Below are positions 10,950 through 23,000 of a stretch of 64,000 nt of DNA, piece after piece. The position numbers and the translations under genes were made by a program. This stretch comes from Plantago major (Eukaryota > Streptophyta > Magnoliopsida > Lamiales > Plantaginaceae), in contig JAIFAC010000262.1 in assembly GCA_026545765.1 (NCBI GenBank), forward strand, positions 62,001 to 126,000, read 5' to 3'. Each line of letters opens with the position of its first letter. Positions within the stretch are counted from its first letter, which is position 1. The notes beneath the pieces are model-generated. The model made no database searches. It saw only the letters and a list, made by a program, of their open reading frames with translations, and was not told the DNA's origin.

Positions 10950-13885
10950 TTACTTGTGGAAGACTTCTTTGTAAATCACGTTTGTTGCTGTGTCATATGT
11001 ATTACCCTCTACGTTGTAAATTAAAACCTTCAATCCTTTCAGGATGGCAACTTTAGAGAGAGCAACATTTAAATGACCATAACTGAATACATGTGAGGGG
11101 AGGTAGAGGTTGATGTGTGAGGGAGATTGACCCTGACTCTTGTTTATGGTCATAGCAATGTAGACATATATGAGAACTGTTTCCTATTAAAATTGATAAG
11201 GAACTTTGTCTTGACATATGGCTCATCATCATCCTCGAAATAAAAACCTTTGCACACGCTGATTCATATATCATTTTTGCATCAATGATATGCTTCCCAA
11301 GATTATCAACTATTAGCCTTATTCCATTGCACAACTCGAAAGTCTGATCGATATTTCTTAGAAGCATTACCAACCTTCACGATGATCCTATGGTTAGGCA
11401 ATCCAGAGCAATTAATGTTGTTGAAAAAATCTACAGTGAAAACATCTTCGAGAGTGTTCTCAATGTCATCTTCCCTAGCAATGTTATCCGCGATCAAATA
11501 TTCAACGCTATCTCCGATTTTGACAGAAAAATTGATTTATCTTATCATCTATTTCATTGTAGGTGCAAGAACAGTTCTATGATGAAATATTCAGGGTCAG
11601 ATCGCCTAAGTAATCCAACAACGAAGGATATGTACAGTCTAGATTGGTTGAAATTGGATGACTTACTTCTCGAATAAGTAAACCTTCGGCGATCTTGATG
11701 TCAACCTCATGTCATTAGGTTCACCAAAGAATGCTATCATCGACATGTGGTATCCACTCATAAAATTATTTCGTCTCTTAAATATCGAAAGATGACGACC
11801 CGGACTGTATTGGAATAAATTGGACGTTAAAAATGATAAGTTGAATATAAAATAAGTATATGTGGTATATAGATATGACGGGTCATTTACCTGCAATATC
11901 ATGTTCTTTGTCTGCCGAAGCACCTCACAGCGTCTCATATCATAGAGGAACATATAGCGTCTCACTAACCCCCCCCCCCCCACGCCAAATGGCTCATCTG
12001 GACTGCCCATCACATCCCTCAAACTCCCATCGAGTGCTTCAAACCTATGTCGGTTTGTCATGGGAGTCTCATCCCAAATAATAACTCGAGTCTCCTTAAG
12101 AGGTCTTGTGGCCTCTGAATCATGATCTTATGCAAGTTGAGTCCTCATGAATTTGCAATGGTATTCAAAACCTCGAATGCACCATCATACCCCTAAGAAG
12201 AAGAAGCGATGGAATCCCACTGGATGTAACATGAAGTACAATATCTCATCTAGCCCTCATACTAGACTCCCAGAGCACAACGTTCTCCATACAAAGACTT
12301 TTCCGGTCCCTCCATAGCCGTATAAGAAGAATGCTTCGCCATTTTGAACATCGACAACATACATAATTTTCTCATATATGGCACATTGTTCCTCAATAAA
12401 TTGTGGGTACAACCCATCGTGAACATTTCCACTCTAACATAACACATCTAATCCAAAATGAATGGATTTGTAGCAATTTGTATAATAGACTCGTTCGACA
12501 CGGGCATACCATCAAATCAATTTAAGATTGATGCAGTGTTTCTTCAGTAACTTCTCTACTTCCATAATGGCACTGTGTTTTATTTGTTCATCAATGAGTT
12601 TCAAACCTACATGGATAATTTACTATAGTTACATGACAATTTCATAAAATAATTTGAACTGATTGTCATTGGAGGTAAAAATGGGTCATATATCTAGTCT
12701 TCAAATGTATTGTACCTGGACTCAACTGAGTATTCTTTGCTGATTGTATAGAATGTCGTCTGATAATAAATTTCATGTTTTGTTCCACACTTCTCGCACT
12801 TACATGTCATGCGTGATAACAACATGGTTGTGAAAATGTGACATAGAAAATTCGTGGAGCCCTAAGACTTGCCTCTTTCAAACCACTTATATTGTCTCCA
12901 TCATTGAATAAGAGGCCTATAGCTTCACATGGATCCTTGTAATATTCCTACAAATCACCGTCAACACCATTCTACTGACACCTTGTTTCTTTGTTTTCCT
13001 ACGGACCATATTCTTTGTTCGTTTTTGCAACAATGATAGGGATGATTTTCAGAATAAGTCAGCTTCTGGGCTCGATGATACTTTGTTCAGCTGGAACCAC
13101 TGCAAGAACTACAATTGTTTGACAGTGGCTTTGTTGACGTCTTAATGTAATCTAGCATGTATTCACCATCTTTAACAAACTGATCATTCTCCAAATGAAA
13201 CGACAATCGCTCGACAAGATAAATCCTATAATGCAACGGAAATTCTAATATCCCCCACATTGCTTTGTATGGAGACACATAACAACAATCCATATGCCTC
13301 ATGATCTCATCCCCGTTTTCTCAATCAATGAAATTAACCTTAGTTCTTTCGCCTTTGGATATATACTTGAAGAAATACTTTATTGACCGATGGTTGTTAC
13401 AAGATTCAATGTTAATGTGTGCTCGATATTTGAGCATCAGATGGGGGTTATATGGAAATTTGTATATATTTTTCATTTAACAACAATAATAGACATAAAT
13501 AAATGTTTTGAGAATATAAATCACGTAAAATAAATTTAAATATATATAAAATAATAATTATGAATTATAGTTCATGATTATTACATGTTGTCAAGTGAAA
13601 CACTGTTTTTATTAACGGTGGCACCAATGTCCCTCATTCGATAGACGTGATATCCATTATCATCTATAAATGTATGACCATTCGCACATGTCCATATATT
13701 CGTCCATCTATGTTTTTCATGCACGGCGCAAAGTTTTGCCGGGGCATGGACTATGCATCATGTTGTTTACAACAATCAGATAACTCATGCTTGGTGTCTT
13801 TGTCGTAGCTCAACACATATATAGCCATCAATGTCAGGTTTGATAATATACCCATCTTCTACTTTAATAAATACTTGTTGATACG
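10950..13885 (-). pseudogene. Helitron Rep/helicase relic
   Basis: Read leftwards on the minus strand, the blocks follow the order of plant Helitron proteins. 13880-13575 has 'PDIDGYICVEL' and 'GHTFIDDNGYHVYRM'; 13455-13340 has '[18 protein letters not shown]' and '[12 protein letters not shown]'; 13302-13087 has 'LHYRIYLVERLSFHLEN'. Near 12319-12299 is the Walker A GYGGTGK, near 12082-12062 the Walker B region 'IIWDE'-like (read IWDET), followed by 'MTNRHRFEALDGSLRDVM' (12061). At 11153 is the C-terminal helicase block 'MTINKSQGQS'. Stops and shifts are many. The HUH nuclease part would lie beyond 13885 and is missing, cut where the Tat LTR seems to begin. An AT-rich segment (about 13460-13575) interrupts the coding order. 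Helitrons move by rolling-circle replication. Confidence 0.88.
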
Positions 13886-14640
13886 GAAATATGTCCAATC
13901 CGTCATAGACGCCTTTGGAACGAATCTTAAGGCGTTTCAAGCTGTCTAAGGTCCAAGGCCTCAAGGTCCGACCCTAAGGCCACCACGGGTCCGATCCTCC
14001 TGAGTGAAATGATGAACTAGACCTCAAAGACAGTAGGTCCAACCCAAACCATGGTCCGAGACCATGAGGGTCTGACCCGGACGATGGTTTGGACATAAGT
14101 CTCTAACCTCATAAGGAACCAAGTGAACTGGCTCCAAGAGAGAAAATAGAATCCGAGGCTATCATGGCCCGAACCACTATACCTTGTGGTTTATGGAGTT
14201 GCTTTTACATAAGATTGTGACCCGACTGTGCCTCGCATTAAGGTCCGAGATGGACTTCAGAAGTCTCTAATTTCTCTTAGAGAATGACTAAAATACTCTC
14301 GAAAGCCCAAATGGGAAATGGGTTAAGTCTTCTTAATGGACCATGGGCCTAATAGAGCATTGTTGGTGCAATCCGAGCCTACACTTGGCACGATCCAACG
14401 GAGTCCTTCCTCTTTGGGAGATCTCTATATATATGGCACACATTCCCATGCTAAAGGTAAGTTAAGTCATCTTTACGAACTAATCCAGATCATTATACAG
14501 AGCAGATCTTCAGTCTCTCTCAAGTAAAGTCTTTATCCGGTTTGGCATTACGCAAACTGAGTCTTCGGTCCTAACCCCCCCCCCCCAAAGTTAGTTGTGT
14601 AGGTTTTTCCCATTAGTGGTTTGGACCTTGGAGTGCTTTG
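13877..14640 (+). repeat. Probable 5' LTR of the Tat element (limits approximate)
   Basis: This stretch starts where Helitron coding similarity stops and contains a TATA box (CTATATATATGG, 14424-14435). Words built on 'ggtccga' and 'ggtccaa' recur at 13958-14260, and a C run sits at 14575-14586. I could not identify a primer binding site or find the matching 3' LTR, so the edges are inferred. Confidence 0.4.
14424..14435 (+). promoter_or_regulatory. TATA box in the probable Tat LTR
   Basis: CTATATATATGG follows a GC-balanced upstream region and precedes an untranslated leader, as expected of an LTR promoter. Confidence 0.5.
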
Positions 14641-15500
14641 GACCCTATCTTTCGACCTCGACTTAGGATGATTCAAGTGGTTCGACTTGGACGACTTAGG
14701 AAGAACTTACTAAGAGTTTGGGGACTTCACCTCAACATTTTCAAGGCTGCTTAGGAAATCTTTACAAAAGTTTCATAGCTCTATAAGCAATGGCAAGATA
14801 GAGAAAGTCAGGAGAACCGCCACTATCAAGAAGGGGAACTCCCGCCCAAGACCACGAGGTAGACCTCCTACTAGAGAACACGATCACAGATCGCATCAAG
14901 GAATCGAGAGGAGTATCCAAGCGATGGTCACACTGCCAGTGCCTCCTCGGAGGATGAAAGAGTCGTAGATCTACCAGTGAGGACCCAAGGACTGGGAGTG
15001 ACGGTCCAAGGAGTGGAAGGACATGTTCCTCCGTAAAGAACACATGGTCCTCCACCAGGAAGGAACTTCACTCTTCCAAACGGCCAAATTGTTCGTCCGT
15101 TTGAGTTTGGGATGAATGAGAATCAGTTCGGCCCCTTGCTCACTACTATCCAAGGTTACTTTGGATCCAACAACGTCCAACCTACTCCGCCATTGGCAGC
15201 TCCAAGGCAAACAGAGCCTACCCAGTCAAGGAACGAGCATCACCATGTCTTGGAAAGAATAGGAGAACAAGGTCGACAAGATGATCTGCGCAACCTTATC
15301 AACAGATGCATCGACCTCAGGAGCATCGTGAGAGGAGCCCAGAAAGACCTAGGCTGGATGAGGTCGGTACTAGTCGTCATGCTGCTCTCCAAACATGGGC
15401 AAGAGACCAAATGGCAGAGAGTGTCGCAGTAATCCAAGTCGATGACCTTCCAACCGGCATGGCCGTCAACCCAAGAACGGGTGAGAGGCTTGTTGTTGAA
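14641..15500 (+). other. Tat leader region with an unrecognised ORF
   Basis: The frame 15112-15432 (MNENQFGPLLTTIQG...) is Gln/Arg-rich and lies just upstream of gag. A shifted frame continues it to 15509. I recognise no domain. It could be the N-terminal part of Gag, because Tat elements often have long, poorly conserved Gag N-termini. No separate promoter or start context supports an independent gene. Confidence 0.45.
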
Positions 15501-15523
15501 CAAATATAATTCAACAAAATGCT

Positions 15524-16655
15524 TTGGAGACCCAGATTGCTAATCTAGGAAAAATGGTGAAGCCGCATGAGAAGGTGATGATAAGAGCTCCGAACCCATT
15601 ATGTGATGCAATTAGAAGAGAGAGGAAGCGTCCTAATTGCACTATCCCCAACCTTGCTGCTACCATGGAGATACTTGTCCCGTTGCTCATCTTACTAGGT
15701 ATGAAAGTAAGATGGACACCAATGGATTGAATGACAATATGAAAGCTTTCAACTTCTCATCCACCCTCTTTGGAGAAGCAATGGATTGGTGGACTGCTTT
15801 ACCCGATGGCTCAATCAAGACCTATGAGGATGTGGTCTCTCTCTCTCTTTTTGAAGAGATTTCAGAAGGCAAAGAAGAGGAAAAGATCAGTAGAGCACTT
15901 GGCTGGAATCATCCAAAGAGAAAATGAAGATCTTAGGACCTTTCTAGAGCGTTCAATGCTGAAGTACGTCAAGTTGAGTCGCACAGCATCAAAGAGCGGG
16001 TCCGATACCTGTACGCCAATACCTACAATGATGAACTCAGAAAGAAACTCTCCAATGAAGAGATTCCAAATGAAAAATACTTGGAAGATATATGTGAGGG
16101 AGTCTTGTATGGTGAGGAGTATAGGAGGAGCATTCCAGTAAGAGCTGGGACTAAGAAGGGAAAAGAGCCGATGAGACTGGATCCCGCGCCTCGTCCTAGA
16201 AAATTTGAGCAAAGAAAGGATTTCAAAATTCGAGAGAATTTCGTAGGGAGAGAACCCCTCCCAGGAGATATGAGGAGTACACTCGCCTCAATAGACCTAG
16301 ATCCGGCATCTTGGTCTCTATTGTTGAAAAGAATGTGGATGTTCAATGGCCCAAGCCAGCGAGGAATAGTAAAAGAAGAAAGGCTTCTAAAGAATATTGC
16401 AGATTCCATAAGCATAAAGGTCATTCCACGGAAGACTGTGTTCAGTTGAAAACTGAGATTGAAAGTTTGATAAGAAGCGGCAAGCTGAAAGAGCTAGTTT
16501 ACGAAGAGGAACCTTCCCGCCACCAGAGGAATGAACGGAGGAGAGCAGAGCGTGATCCGGAAACTATGACAGGATCTTTACCACCACCTCCCACGGGGAC
16601 CCCTCCCCAACAAGCTCAGCGATACGACGAGCATTCCGAAAACTTAGAGACGTAA
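15524..16655 (+). pseudogene. Tat gag
   Basis: The retrotransposon-gag block is 'FNFSSTLFGEAMDWWTALP' with 'GSIKTYEDV' at 15750-15840. It continues in another frame with 'HLAGIIQRENEDLRTFLER' (15898-15955), and then 'NDELRKKLSNEEIPNEKYLE' across 16030-16090. A zinc knuckle of the Tat form, CRFHKHKGHSTEDC, lies at about 16399-16440, followed by 'LIRSGKLKELV'. At least three frameshifts break it. The product would be the capsid and nucleocapsid precursor. Confidence 0.85.
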
Positions 16656-16781
16656 AACCTTCCCTATAGTGGGGTTATCAACACTATAGCAGGAGGTCCA
16701 AGCGGAGGAGACAGTCGGAATGCTAGAGAAAGAACCGCCCAGCATCTAAGGAACAACGATAGAACTTATGCTCCACCTGCT

Positions 16782-17192
16782 TTGAGAGGATCAAACTCGA
16801 TCTCTTTTGATGATAGTGAAATATATCCCCCAACGTCTCGAGCAGAAGATCTCAAAGATTCGGACGTTCCTTTGGTTGTCTCTTTAGTCATCGCCACTTA
16901 CAAGGTCAATAAGGTGCTTATTGATACTGGAAGCTCTTCTAACATCATCTCCAAAAGAACTGTGGACCAAATGAATTTGGGAAGGATTGAGTATGGAAGA
17001 GTCTATACTTCACTAGTGGATTTGGAGGCTCTACAGTCATCCCATCGAAGTATCCTCACAAGTTTCCACGGGACTTTCCCAACAAGAGTAACTCAAACTT
17101 TCTCTTCGTGGTTGTGGATAGTGTCTTTATTACAATGTTATCTTAGGACGCTCAGCCTCAATCAATTCAAAGCCATCTCATCTCCGCATTAA
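16782..17192 (+). pseudogene. Tat aspartic protease
   Basis: The catalytic block 'VLIDTGSSSNIISKRTV' lies at 16914-16964, preceded by 'DVPLVVSLVIATYKVNK' as in gypsy retropepsins. The frame then loses the usual C-terminal blocks after about 17040, which points to a frameshift. Confidence 0.83.
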
Positions 17193-17265
17193 TAGGTCAA
17201 GTTTCCTACCCAAACGTGTAGGAGAAGAAATAGGGAACGTCAGAGAAGCATGGGAGTGCTACATT

Positions 17266-18250
17266 ATGTCGATCAGAAATGCTTCAGCTCCAGTTCTTAC
17301 ATTCACTGACAAGCCTGGTTCCCTCTCGCCCATGCCTCTCAGACCTCCTAAAGAAGAGATAGGAGCTGGAGTTCTTAAGGAGAAATTTCCTAAGGCTACA
17401 AGGATTGAACCCCATGAGGCCCTAAAAGAGATCCAATTGATAGAAGGAAGTCCTAAAAAGAAGACTAGGATTGAAACTGAGATGAGCATTGAAATTGAGA
17501 TAAAACTCATAGCTTGCCTGAAAAGCAAATGTGATGTCTTTGCTTGGAGCACTGACGATCTTAAGGGGATAGATCCAAGAATAGCTGTTCACCATCTGAA
17601 CATGGATTCTTCAGTCAAGTATATCTACCAAAAGAGAAAAGACTTTGCACCCGTTGAGGATGCTATCATAGTCGGAGAGGTTGAAAGGCTCATGAAACCG
17701 GGACACATTGAAGAGGTTAGATACTCCGATTGGGTTTGCAATGTTGTCCCCATAGAAAAAAGCTCCGGGTAAGTGGAGGATGTGCAATGACTTTACTAGA
17801 TTGAACAAGTTTTGCCCGAAAGATCCTTATCCGTTACCTCGGATCGACCAACTAGTGGACTCATCACCAATGTGCTCTTCTAAGCTTCATGGATGCTTAT
17901 CAAGGGTTTTATCAAATCAGAATGGCTGAAGAAGACATTAAGAAGACAGCCTTCTTTGCGGTTGGAGGCGTTTATTGCTTCAAGGTTATGCCAATTGGAT
18001 TGAAAATGTGCCGAGCTACTTACCAACGCCCTGTAAATAAAATGTTCAAAGAAGAGATTGTCAAAACAATGGAAGTATATGTTGACGACATGTTGGTTAA
18101 GAGGAAGACAGAGGAGCAACACATCGAGCACCTTAACAATTGCTTCTCTATCTTGAGGAAGTACGAGATGAAACTGAACCCTGAGAAATGTACCTTTGGA
18201 GTGAAAAGGGGTAAGTTTCTCTGTTACATGGTCACATAGAGAGAGGAATC
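17266..18250 (+). pseudogene. Tat reverse transcriptase
   Basis: The N-terminal block 'CDVFAWSTDDLKGIDPRIAV' (17530-17589) and 'QKRKDFAPVEDAIIVGEVER' (17629-17688) are followed by 'YSDWVCNVVPIEKSSG' to 17772. After a one-base shift, 'WRMCNDFTRLNKFCPKDPYP' continues, and then 'FMDAYQGFYQI' (17886-17918). The catalytic YVDDMLVK is at 18077-18100. Known gypsy RTs have the same order. Shifts near 17768 and 17880 and a stop near 18238 inactivate it. Confidence 0.88.
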
Positions 18251-18286
18251 AGTGCCAACCCGGAAAAGATCAAGGCTATTCTAGAC

Positions 18287-18840
18287 TTGCCCCAACAAAA
18301 AATCATCAATGAGGTCCAACAGATCAAAGGGCGAGTTATGTCCCTAAGCCGCTTCATCTCTAGATCAACAGAAAAGAACCTACCCTTCTTCAAGATATTG
18401 AGGAAAGGGGACAAGTTTGAGTTGACCAAAGAGTGTGAAGAAGCCTCTGACAGTTTAAAGAAATATCTCCTCTCACCACCACTCTTAGCCAAACCAGTAG
18501 AAGGAGAACCCCTCTACTTGTATCTAGAAGTCACCAATGAGGCTATGAGTTCCGTGTTGGTTCGGATCCAAGCCAATGATCACAGGCTTGTCTACTACCT
18601 AAGCATGCTGGAGCAGAGACTAGGTATGCTCAAATTGAGAAATTGGTATATGCTTTGGTGTACACTGCTAGGAGGTTGAAGCCCTACTTCAAGCCACACA
18701 GGATTGTGGTTCTCACCAGGGAACCGTTGAAATAAGTCCTTGGAAAGCCAGATCAATCCGTCCGTCTGTCCAAATGGGCGATCAAACTGAGCGAGTACGA
18801 TATCGGATATCAAGCTCCATCAGCAAAGAAAGCACAGATC
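18287..18840 (+). pseudogene. Tat first RNase H
   Basis: After the RT connection ('GRVMSLSRFISRSTEKNLPF', 18329-18388) comes 'PLYLYLEVTNEAMSSVLVR' (18511-18567). Then an RNase H core follows in broken frames: 'YYLS' and the tyrosine block near 18590-18670, and 'PLK' followed by 'KPDQSVRLSKWAIKLSEYDI' (18745-18805). The canonical order is kept but the frame shifts twice. Confidence 0.75.
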
Positions 18841-19159
18841 ATAGCCGACTTCTTAGTCGATTACCCTGAGAAGGATGAGGAAAATGTCAATGATCAGGCA
18901 AAAGAAGCTAAGTGCTTGATGATAACACAACAAGTGAACCTCTCTAAGCAAGCGAGAGTCACTGAGAGAGAAGCAGGACAAGAAATCTATGGTGACACTC
19001 AATTTAGGGGATTTCCACTTGAACCTATGGATGATTCTCTCAGAGCGAGACACATGTTCCTTTTGGACGAAATGCCAAAAACTCTTGTGCTTGCATCTTC
19101 CGTCAAGAAGCAAGGGGAGATCCCATAAGATAAGAACATCGATACTTCTATAACATCCA

Positions 19160-19500
19160 AAGAACAAGGGAAAGGCCCTTGGACACTGCAGGTAGATGGA
19201 TCTTCTACCGGTAGACTTGGAGGCATTGAATACACCTTAAGAGCCCCAAGGTGCCGAGTTGGATTATGCCATCACGCTTGACTTTAAGGTGACCAACAAT
19301 GAAGCTGAGTACGAGGCACTCCTTGTCGGAATCAAGATGGAAAAATCCCTCCAAGTGAGAAGGGTCAAAGCTTACACTGACTCACAACTAGTTGAATCTC
19401 ATTTCTCAGGGTCCTTCGCCGCTAAGGGCCTTAACATGATCAAGTACTTGGAATTGCTCAAAAAAGAGGTTGAGAACTTTGAAGAATTCACACTATAAAG
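19160..19500 (+). pseudogene. Tat second (archaeal-type) RNase H
   Basis: 'PWTLQVDGSSTGRLGG' at 19180-19226 holds the first Asp. After a shift comes 'LDFKVTNNEAEYEALLVGIK' (19279-19338), which carries the Glu, and 'VKAYTDSQLVESHFSGSFAA' (19366-19425), with the Asp of the TDSQL motif. This second RNase H marks the Tat lineage. The segment 18850-19155 before it is a linker with no recognised domain. Confidence 0.85.
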
Positions 19501-19759
19501 GTTTGATAGGGAATGGAATGAGAAAGCTGACTTACTCTCAAAGTATGCCTCAGCTTCTGGAGCATTGGACACTAGAAGCATCATCCTATTGACTCTTAGG
19601 ACTTCTTCGCTCATGAGTTCGGGCCTGCATATCTTGCTCTTAAGCACTGAACAGACTTGGATGACAGACATCTTCAATTACCTCAAGGACGGGTCTTTGC
19701 AGAGCCACTAGAAATTTTATCCTTGGGGAAGATCTTTACAAGAAGTCTTTTAGTGGCAC

Positions 19760-20850
19760 TCACTTGAGGTGCCTTGGACCCCAAGAAGCTAGGACTGTTT
19801 TGGAAGAGATCCATAGTGGAAGTTGTGGGAGTCACTCAGGAGACCGAGCTTTGGCTTAGAAAGTCATAAGGCAAGGTGACTACTCGCCAACAATTGATAA
19901 GGATGCTTCAAACTTTGCTCGGGCATGTGATGATTGTTAGTACAATGCCAACGTTCCTCACCGCCTTACAAACCCTATGATTCCGTCAATCATAGCCTGC
20001 CCATTTGATTAGTGGGGGATAGATATAGTCGGTCCTTTTCCCCTCGGTACTGACCAAAAGAAGTTCCTCATTGTTGCTTTGGAATACTTTACCAAGTGGG
20101 TTGAGGCATAAGCCGTCTCTACCATCACTGAGAACCGAGTGAGGACTTTCATTTGGAAAAACATCATTTGTCGCTTTGGACTACCCAGGGTCCTTGTCTT
20201 GGACAATGGGGCTCAGTTCTCCGGAGCTAAACTTAAGGAATGGTGCAAATCCTTCAAGATAGAGCAACGATTCACATCGCTTGGCTATCCCCAAGCTAAT
20301 GGCCAAGTAGAATCAACTAACAAGACAATTGTAAAGATCCTAGAGAAGATGCTAAGGACTTCTCAAGGAAGCTGGGCAGATGACTTGGATGGGGTGCTTT
20401 GGGCTCACCGTACTACCGCTAGAACTGCTACTCAGGAGACACCCTTTACGCTAGTCTATGGCACTGAAGCAGTCATCCCTTCAGAGATTGCAGTTGAGAC
20501 TCAAACGATTGAACAGTACCTACCCATTGAGAATGAAGTGGCACGAATATATGACTTGGAGTTGCTCGAGGATAAAAGGAACACTGCACTAGCTAACATC
20601 CATCGCTACCAAGCAACAGCTGCCCGAGCCTACAATAAGTATGTCCATGCTAAAGATCTACAGGTTGGCGATTTGGTTCTTAGAAGGGCAGACATTCTCA
20701 GTAAGACTGGAAAACTTATGCCTAAATGGGAAGGTCCTTACAAGATCATCAGAGCAAGGGTCAATGGAAGCTATGAGTTAGAGGATGATTAGGGAAGGGT
20801 CTTGAAGAGAACTTGGAATGCCAAGAACCTTCAGAAGTTTTATGCTTAAG
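19760..20850 (+). pseudogene. Tat integrase
   Basis: The HHCC zinc region is read as 'IHSGSCGSHSGDRAL' (19810-19854) and a CDDC near 19930. The catalytic core has 'WGIDIVGPFP' (first Asp, about 20014-20043), 'VLDNGAQFSG' (second Asp) and 'YPQANGQVESTNK' (Glu) in the open frame 20139-20792. A C-terminal domain 'VGDLVLRRADI' is followed by 'KWEGPYKI'. No chromodomain is present, as usual for Tat. Several stops break the first half (for example near 19858 and 20011). The 217-codon second half is still open. Confidence 0.9.
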
Positions 20851-21259
20851 AACTACGCCGCCATTTACTTTTGCTGCTTTTTGCTTTTTGGCCCTGAAGC
20901 CCACCAGTTGTAATTGCATTTACGTCAAATGAATACAACTTTTATCCTTTTCAGCTAAATTTTTTAGACTCGGTTCCTCTCTTCGGACTCACCTCTCCGA
21001 ACTGTAGCCTTTCCTTACACAAAACACCAAATGATCGAACTCCTAAGATTCGTCTTACAACTTGCACGAAGTGTAAGAACCGCAGACTCGGATTCGGAGA
21101 TCCGAAGTAAGAGCCTCTTATCATTAAAAAAAAAAGCATTGGAAACAACCGAGCCGAGCTACGACGTCCGAAGCAAAGAGGTCCGAACGGAATTTTCAAC
21201 CAAAGAATCCTCGGACCATCTACCTCTGCAGCCACCACCATTTTCAAGTTAGGCGAAAA
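20851..21259 (+). other. Tat 3' untranslated region, cut by Athila
   Basis: It has the 'ttgtaattgcatttacgtca' and 'aatacaacttttat' blocks shared with 1-230, then Tat sequence without a recognised gene. It ends at the Athila LTR start at 21260. Confidence 0.6.
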
Positions 21260-22799
21260 TGATGAGTCGGTTTTACATCGTCTCATCTGGTCTTTTTTAC
21301 CGTCTTTTTGTTATCCCTAAGTATAGTTTTAGTAGTTTTCTTAGAGTCTTTTTACTTGTTTTGTTCTTTGTGTATTTTGTAGGTATTTGGCTAAACCGAG
21401 CTAATTGAAGGCAAAAAGGGTGTACTTTACATGCATCTGGAAGATATAGAAGTCCCAATGCCTCGTATGGTTGCTAGAAGTGGAGCGGAGAAGCCAAAAT
21501 ACCAAGAAACTAAGTTAAAAGGAGCAAAATTGAGCAAAAAGGACAAAAAGGGCAAACTCGTAATTCGCCAAAAGAAGTGGCGAACGCCAAGTTGAAGACG
21601 GCGCCCGCCAAACTTGGGCAAAACGCTCTGGTGGGCGCCAAGAAGAGATGGGGGATGCCATGGACTGAATCTTGGCGCCTGCCAAGTCTAAACTTGGCGC
21701 CCGCCAAGATTCGGCCATGGCAGACGTTGCTTCTGAGTCAAGGCCGCCAACCCAACAAGACGGAGCGGATTATGCGACTCGGATTCTCTCCTAATTCATC
21801 AGACTTCATTTTTCTTTCTTCCTATTTGTTAAGAAACATCGACTATTACTCTTGATATTCATTCTATTGGAAGAACACACACTTTGCTCTAGAGCTAGAC
21901 CTAGTTTCAAGGCAATTATCGGATTTGAGGTAATTGAACCGTTTTCTCTTGTAATCCGACTATTGACGTTGATTGGGAGATTATCTATACAGCTTTAGCA
22001 TCGATTCATTTTTGTTTTACAGTTTCTACCTAGGGTTTGTGACAACGAAGGGTAAAATTGTATCAATCCTCTCGAATCTTTGTTTTGTGCTTGAGATTAT
22101 GTTTATTGCCAGTATGATTATGCTTTCGCTAGTCATGAGTAGCTAAAAACCCCTATTATGGGGTGGTGACTGATTCAGTGCATGCTAGTTAGGGTTTATG
22201 TGATTCGAAGTGCATCGGGATTCGACTACTTGTGCCTTTTAGATTAATTACTATTCCTGCTATCATGTTTGATGATCTTCTAACAAAATCACCGTTAGAT
22301 TAGGCATTTAAGCCTTGCAAACCAAAATGTCTTTTGTCTTGCTTGATCTAACAGTTAGTTGCAAACGGTGATAGTAGGTTAGTAAAATTGATTGTAGCCT
22401 AGTGAAACTGACTTCTTCACTAGTGCTATTCGTTTTTGAACTTAAGACTGTGACAACTTGCGTAGTCAATCCCGTGAATCACATGTATCCTGCTAGTTAG
22501 CTTGTTGACGTTACCACTCCATAATTTTCTCCATTCATATTTCAATCTCGTTAGTGTCAAATTGGTTTCTAGTAGTTGCAAGTAGTTGTTTACTTTAGTT
22601 TATCATCTCGCTGCCGAAGCAAACAAACCTTTCCATGCTTTTCATATTGTTACTTTTATTCGTAAACTGAAGCTCAGTCTAGTTAAGTCCCTAGGGACCA
22701 ACCTCGGGGTTAACTTCACTACACTACAGGTTTTCGTAGTGTCGAGGGTTAGGTCTTGGCTAAGTAAACAAATATTAAAACTTTGATATTGACACATCA
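21260..22799 (+). repeat. 5' LTR of the Athila element
   Basis: It starts TGATGAGTCGG and ends ...TTGACACATCA just before the primer binding site. The first 28 bases can fold on themselves (GATGAG...CTCATC). Imperfect copies of a CTTGGCGCC/GCCAAG palindrome lie at 21564-21720. The start resembles that of the tandem element at 45472, which supports the placement. No 3' LTR is available for comparison. Confidence 0.72.
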
Positions 22800-22805
22800 A
22801 GTTTT

Positions 22806-22823
22806 TGGCGCCACTGCCGGGGA
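22806..22823 (+). other. Primer binding site of Athila (tRNA-Asp type)
   Basis: TGGCGCCACTGCCGGGGA differs by two bases from TGGCGCCGTTGCCGGGGA, the complement of the plant tRNA-Asp 3' end used by Athila elements. Confidence 0.85.
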
Positions 22824-23000
22824 CTTATAGCTCCTTTGTTAAGTTTATGAATTTCAGTTACAGTATTTTTGTTTTATTTTCTTTTTCTAGCTTTCGTTTT
22901 TGTTCGTCTTTTTTCCTTTGTTATCTCTGTGTTCTTCGTCTTTAGTGCTTGTTTTAACTAACGGGTGTGTTGTGTTTCTATTGCAGCATAATATTAGGCC

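Larger units (their letters stand above)
13877..21259 (+). mobile_element. Ty3/gypsy Tat-lineage retrotransposon, 3' end outside window
   Basis: The order is probable 5' LTR, a leader ORF, gag with CX2-4HX4C-type knuckle, protease, RT, RNase H, a second archaeal-type RNase H, and integrase. The second RNase H before integrase is the hallmark of the Tat lineage (Tat/Ogre/Retand). The element is cut by the Athila LTR at 21260, in its 3' untranslated region. The 3' LTR is not in the window, so the 5' LTR limits are not confirmed by comparison. Confidence 0.87.

Noticed and set aside
13460-13575. AT-rich gap in the Helitron relic as an intron
   Set aside because: It begins after GTAATA but has no good AG acceptor at the point where coding similarity resumes; an insertion or decay is as likely.
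14762-15210. Minus-strand open frames opposite the Tat leader
   Set aside because: They lie antisense to the leader and gag start, show no domain, and are explained by base composition.
16023-16424. Long minus-strand frame opposite Tat gag
   Set aside because: It is a shadow of the gag coding strand.
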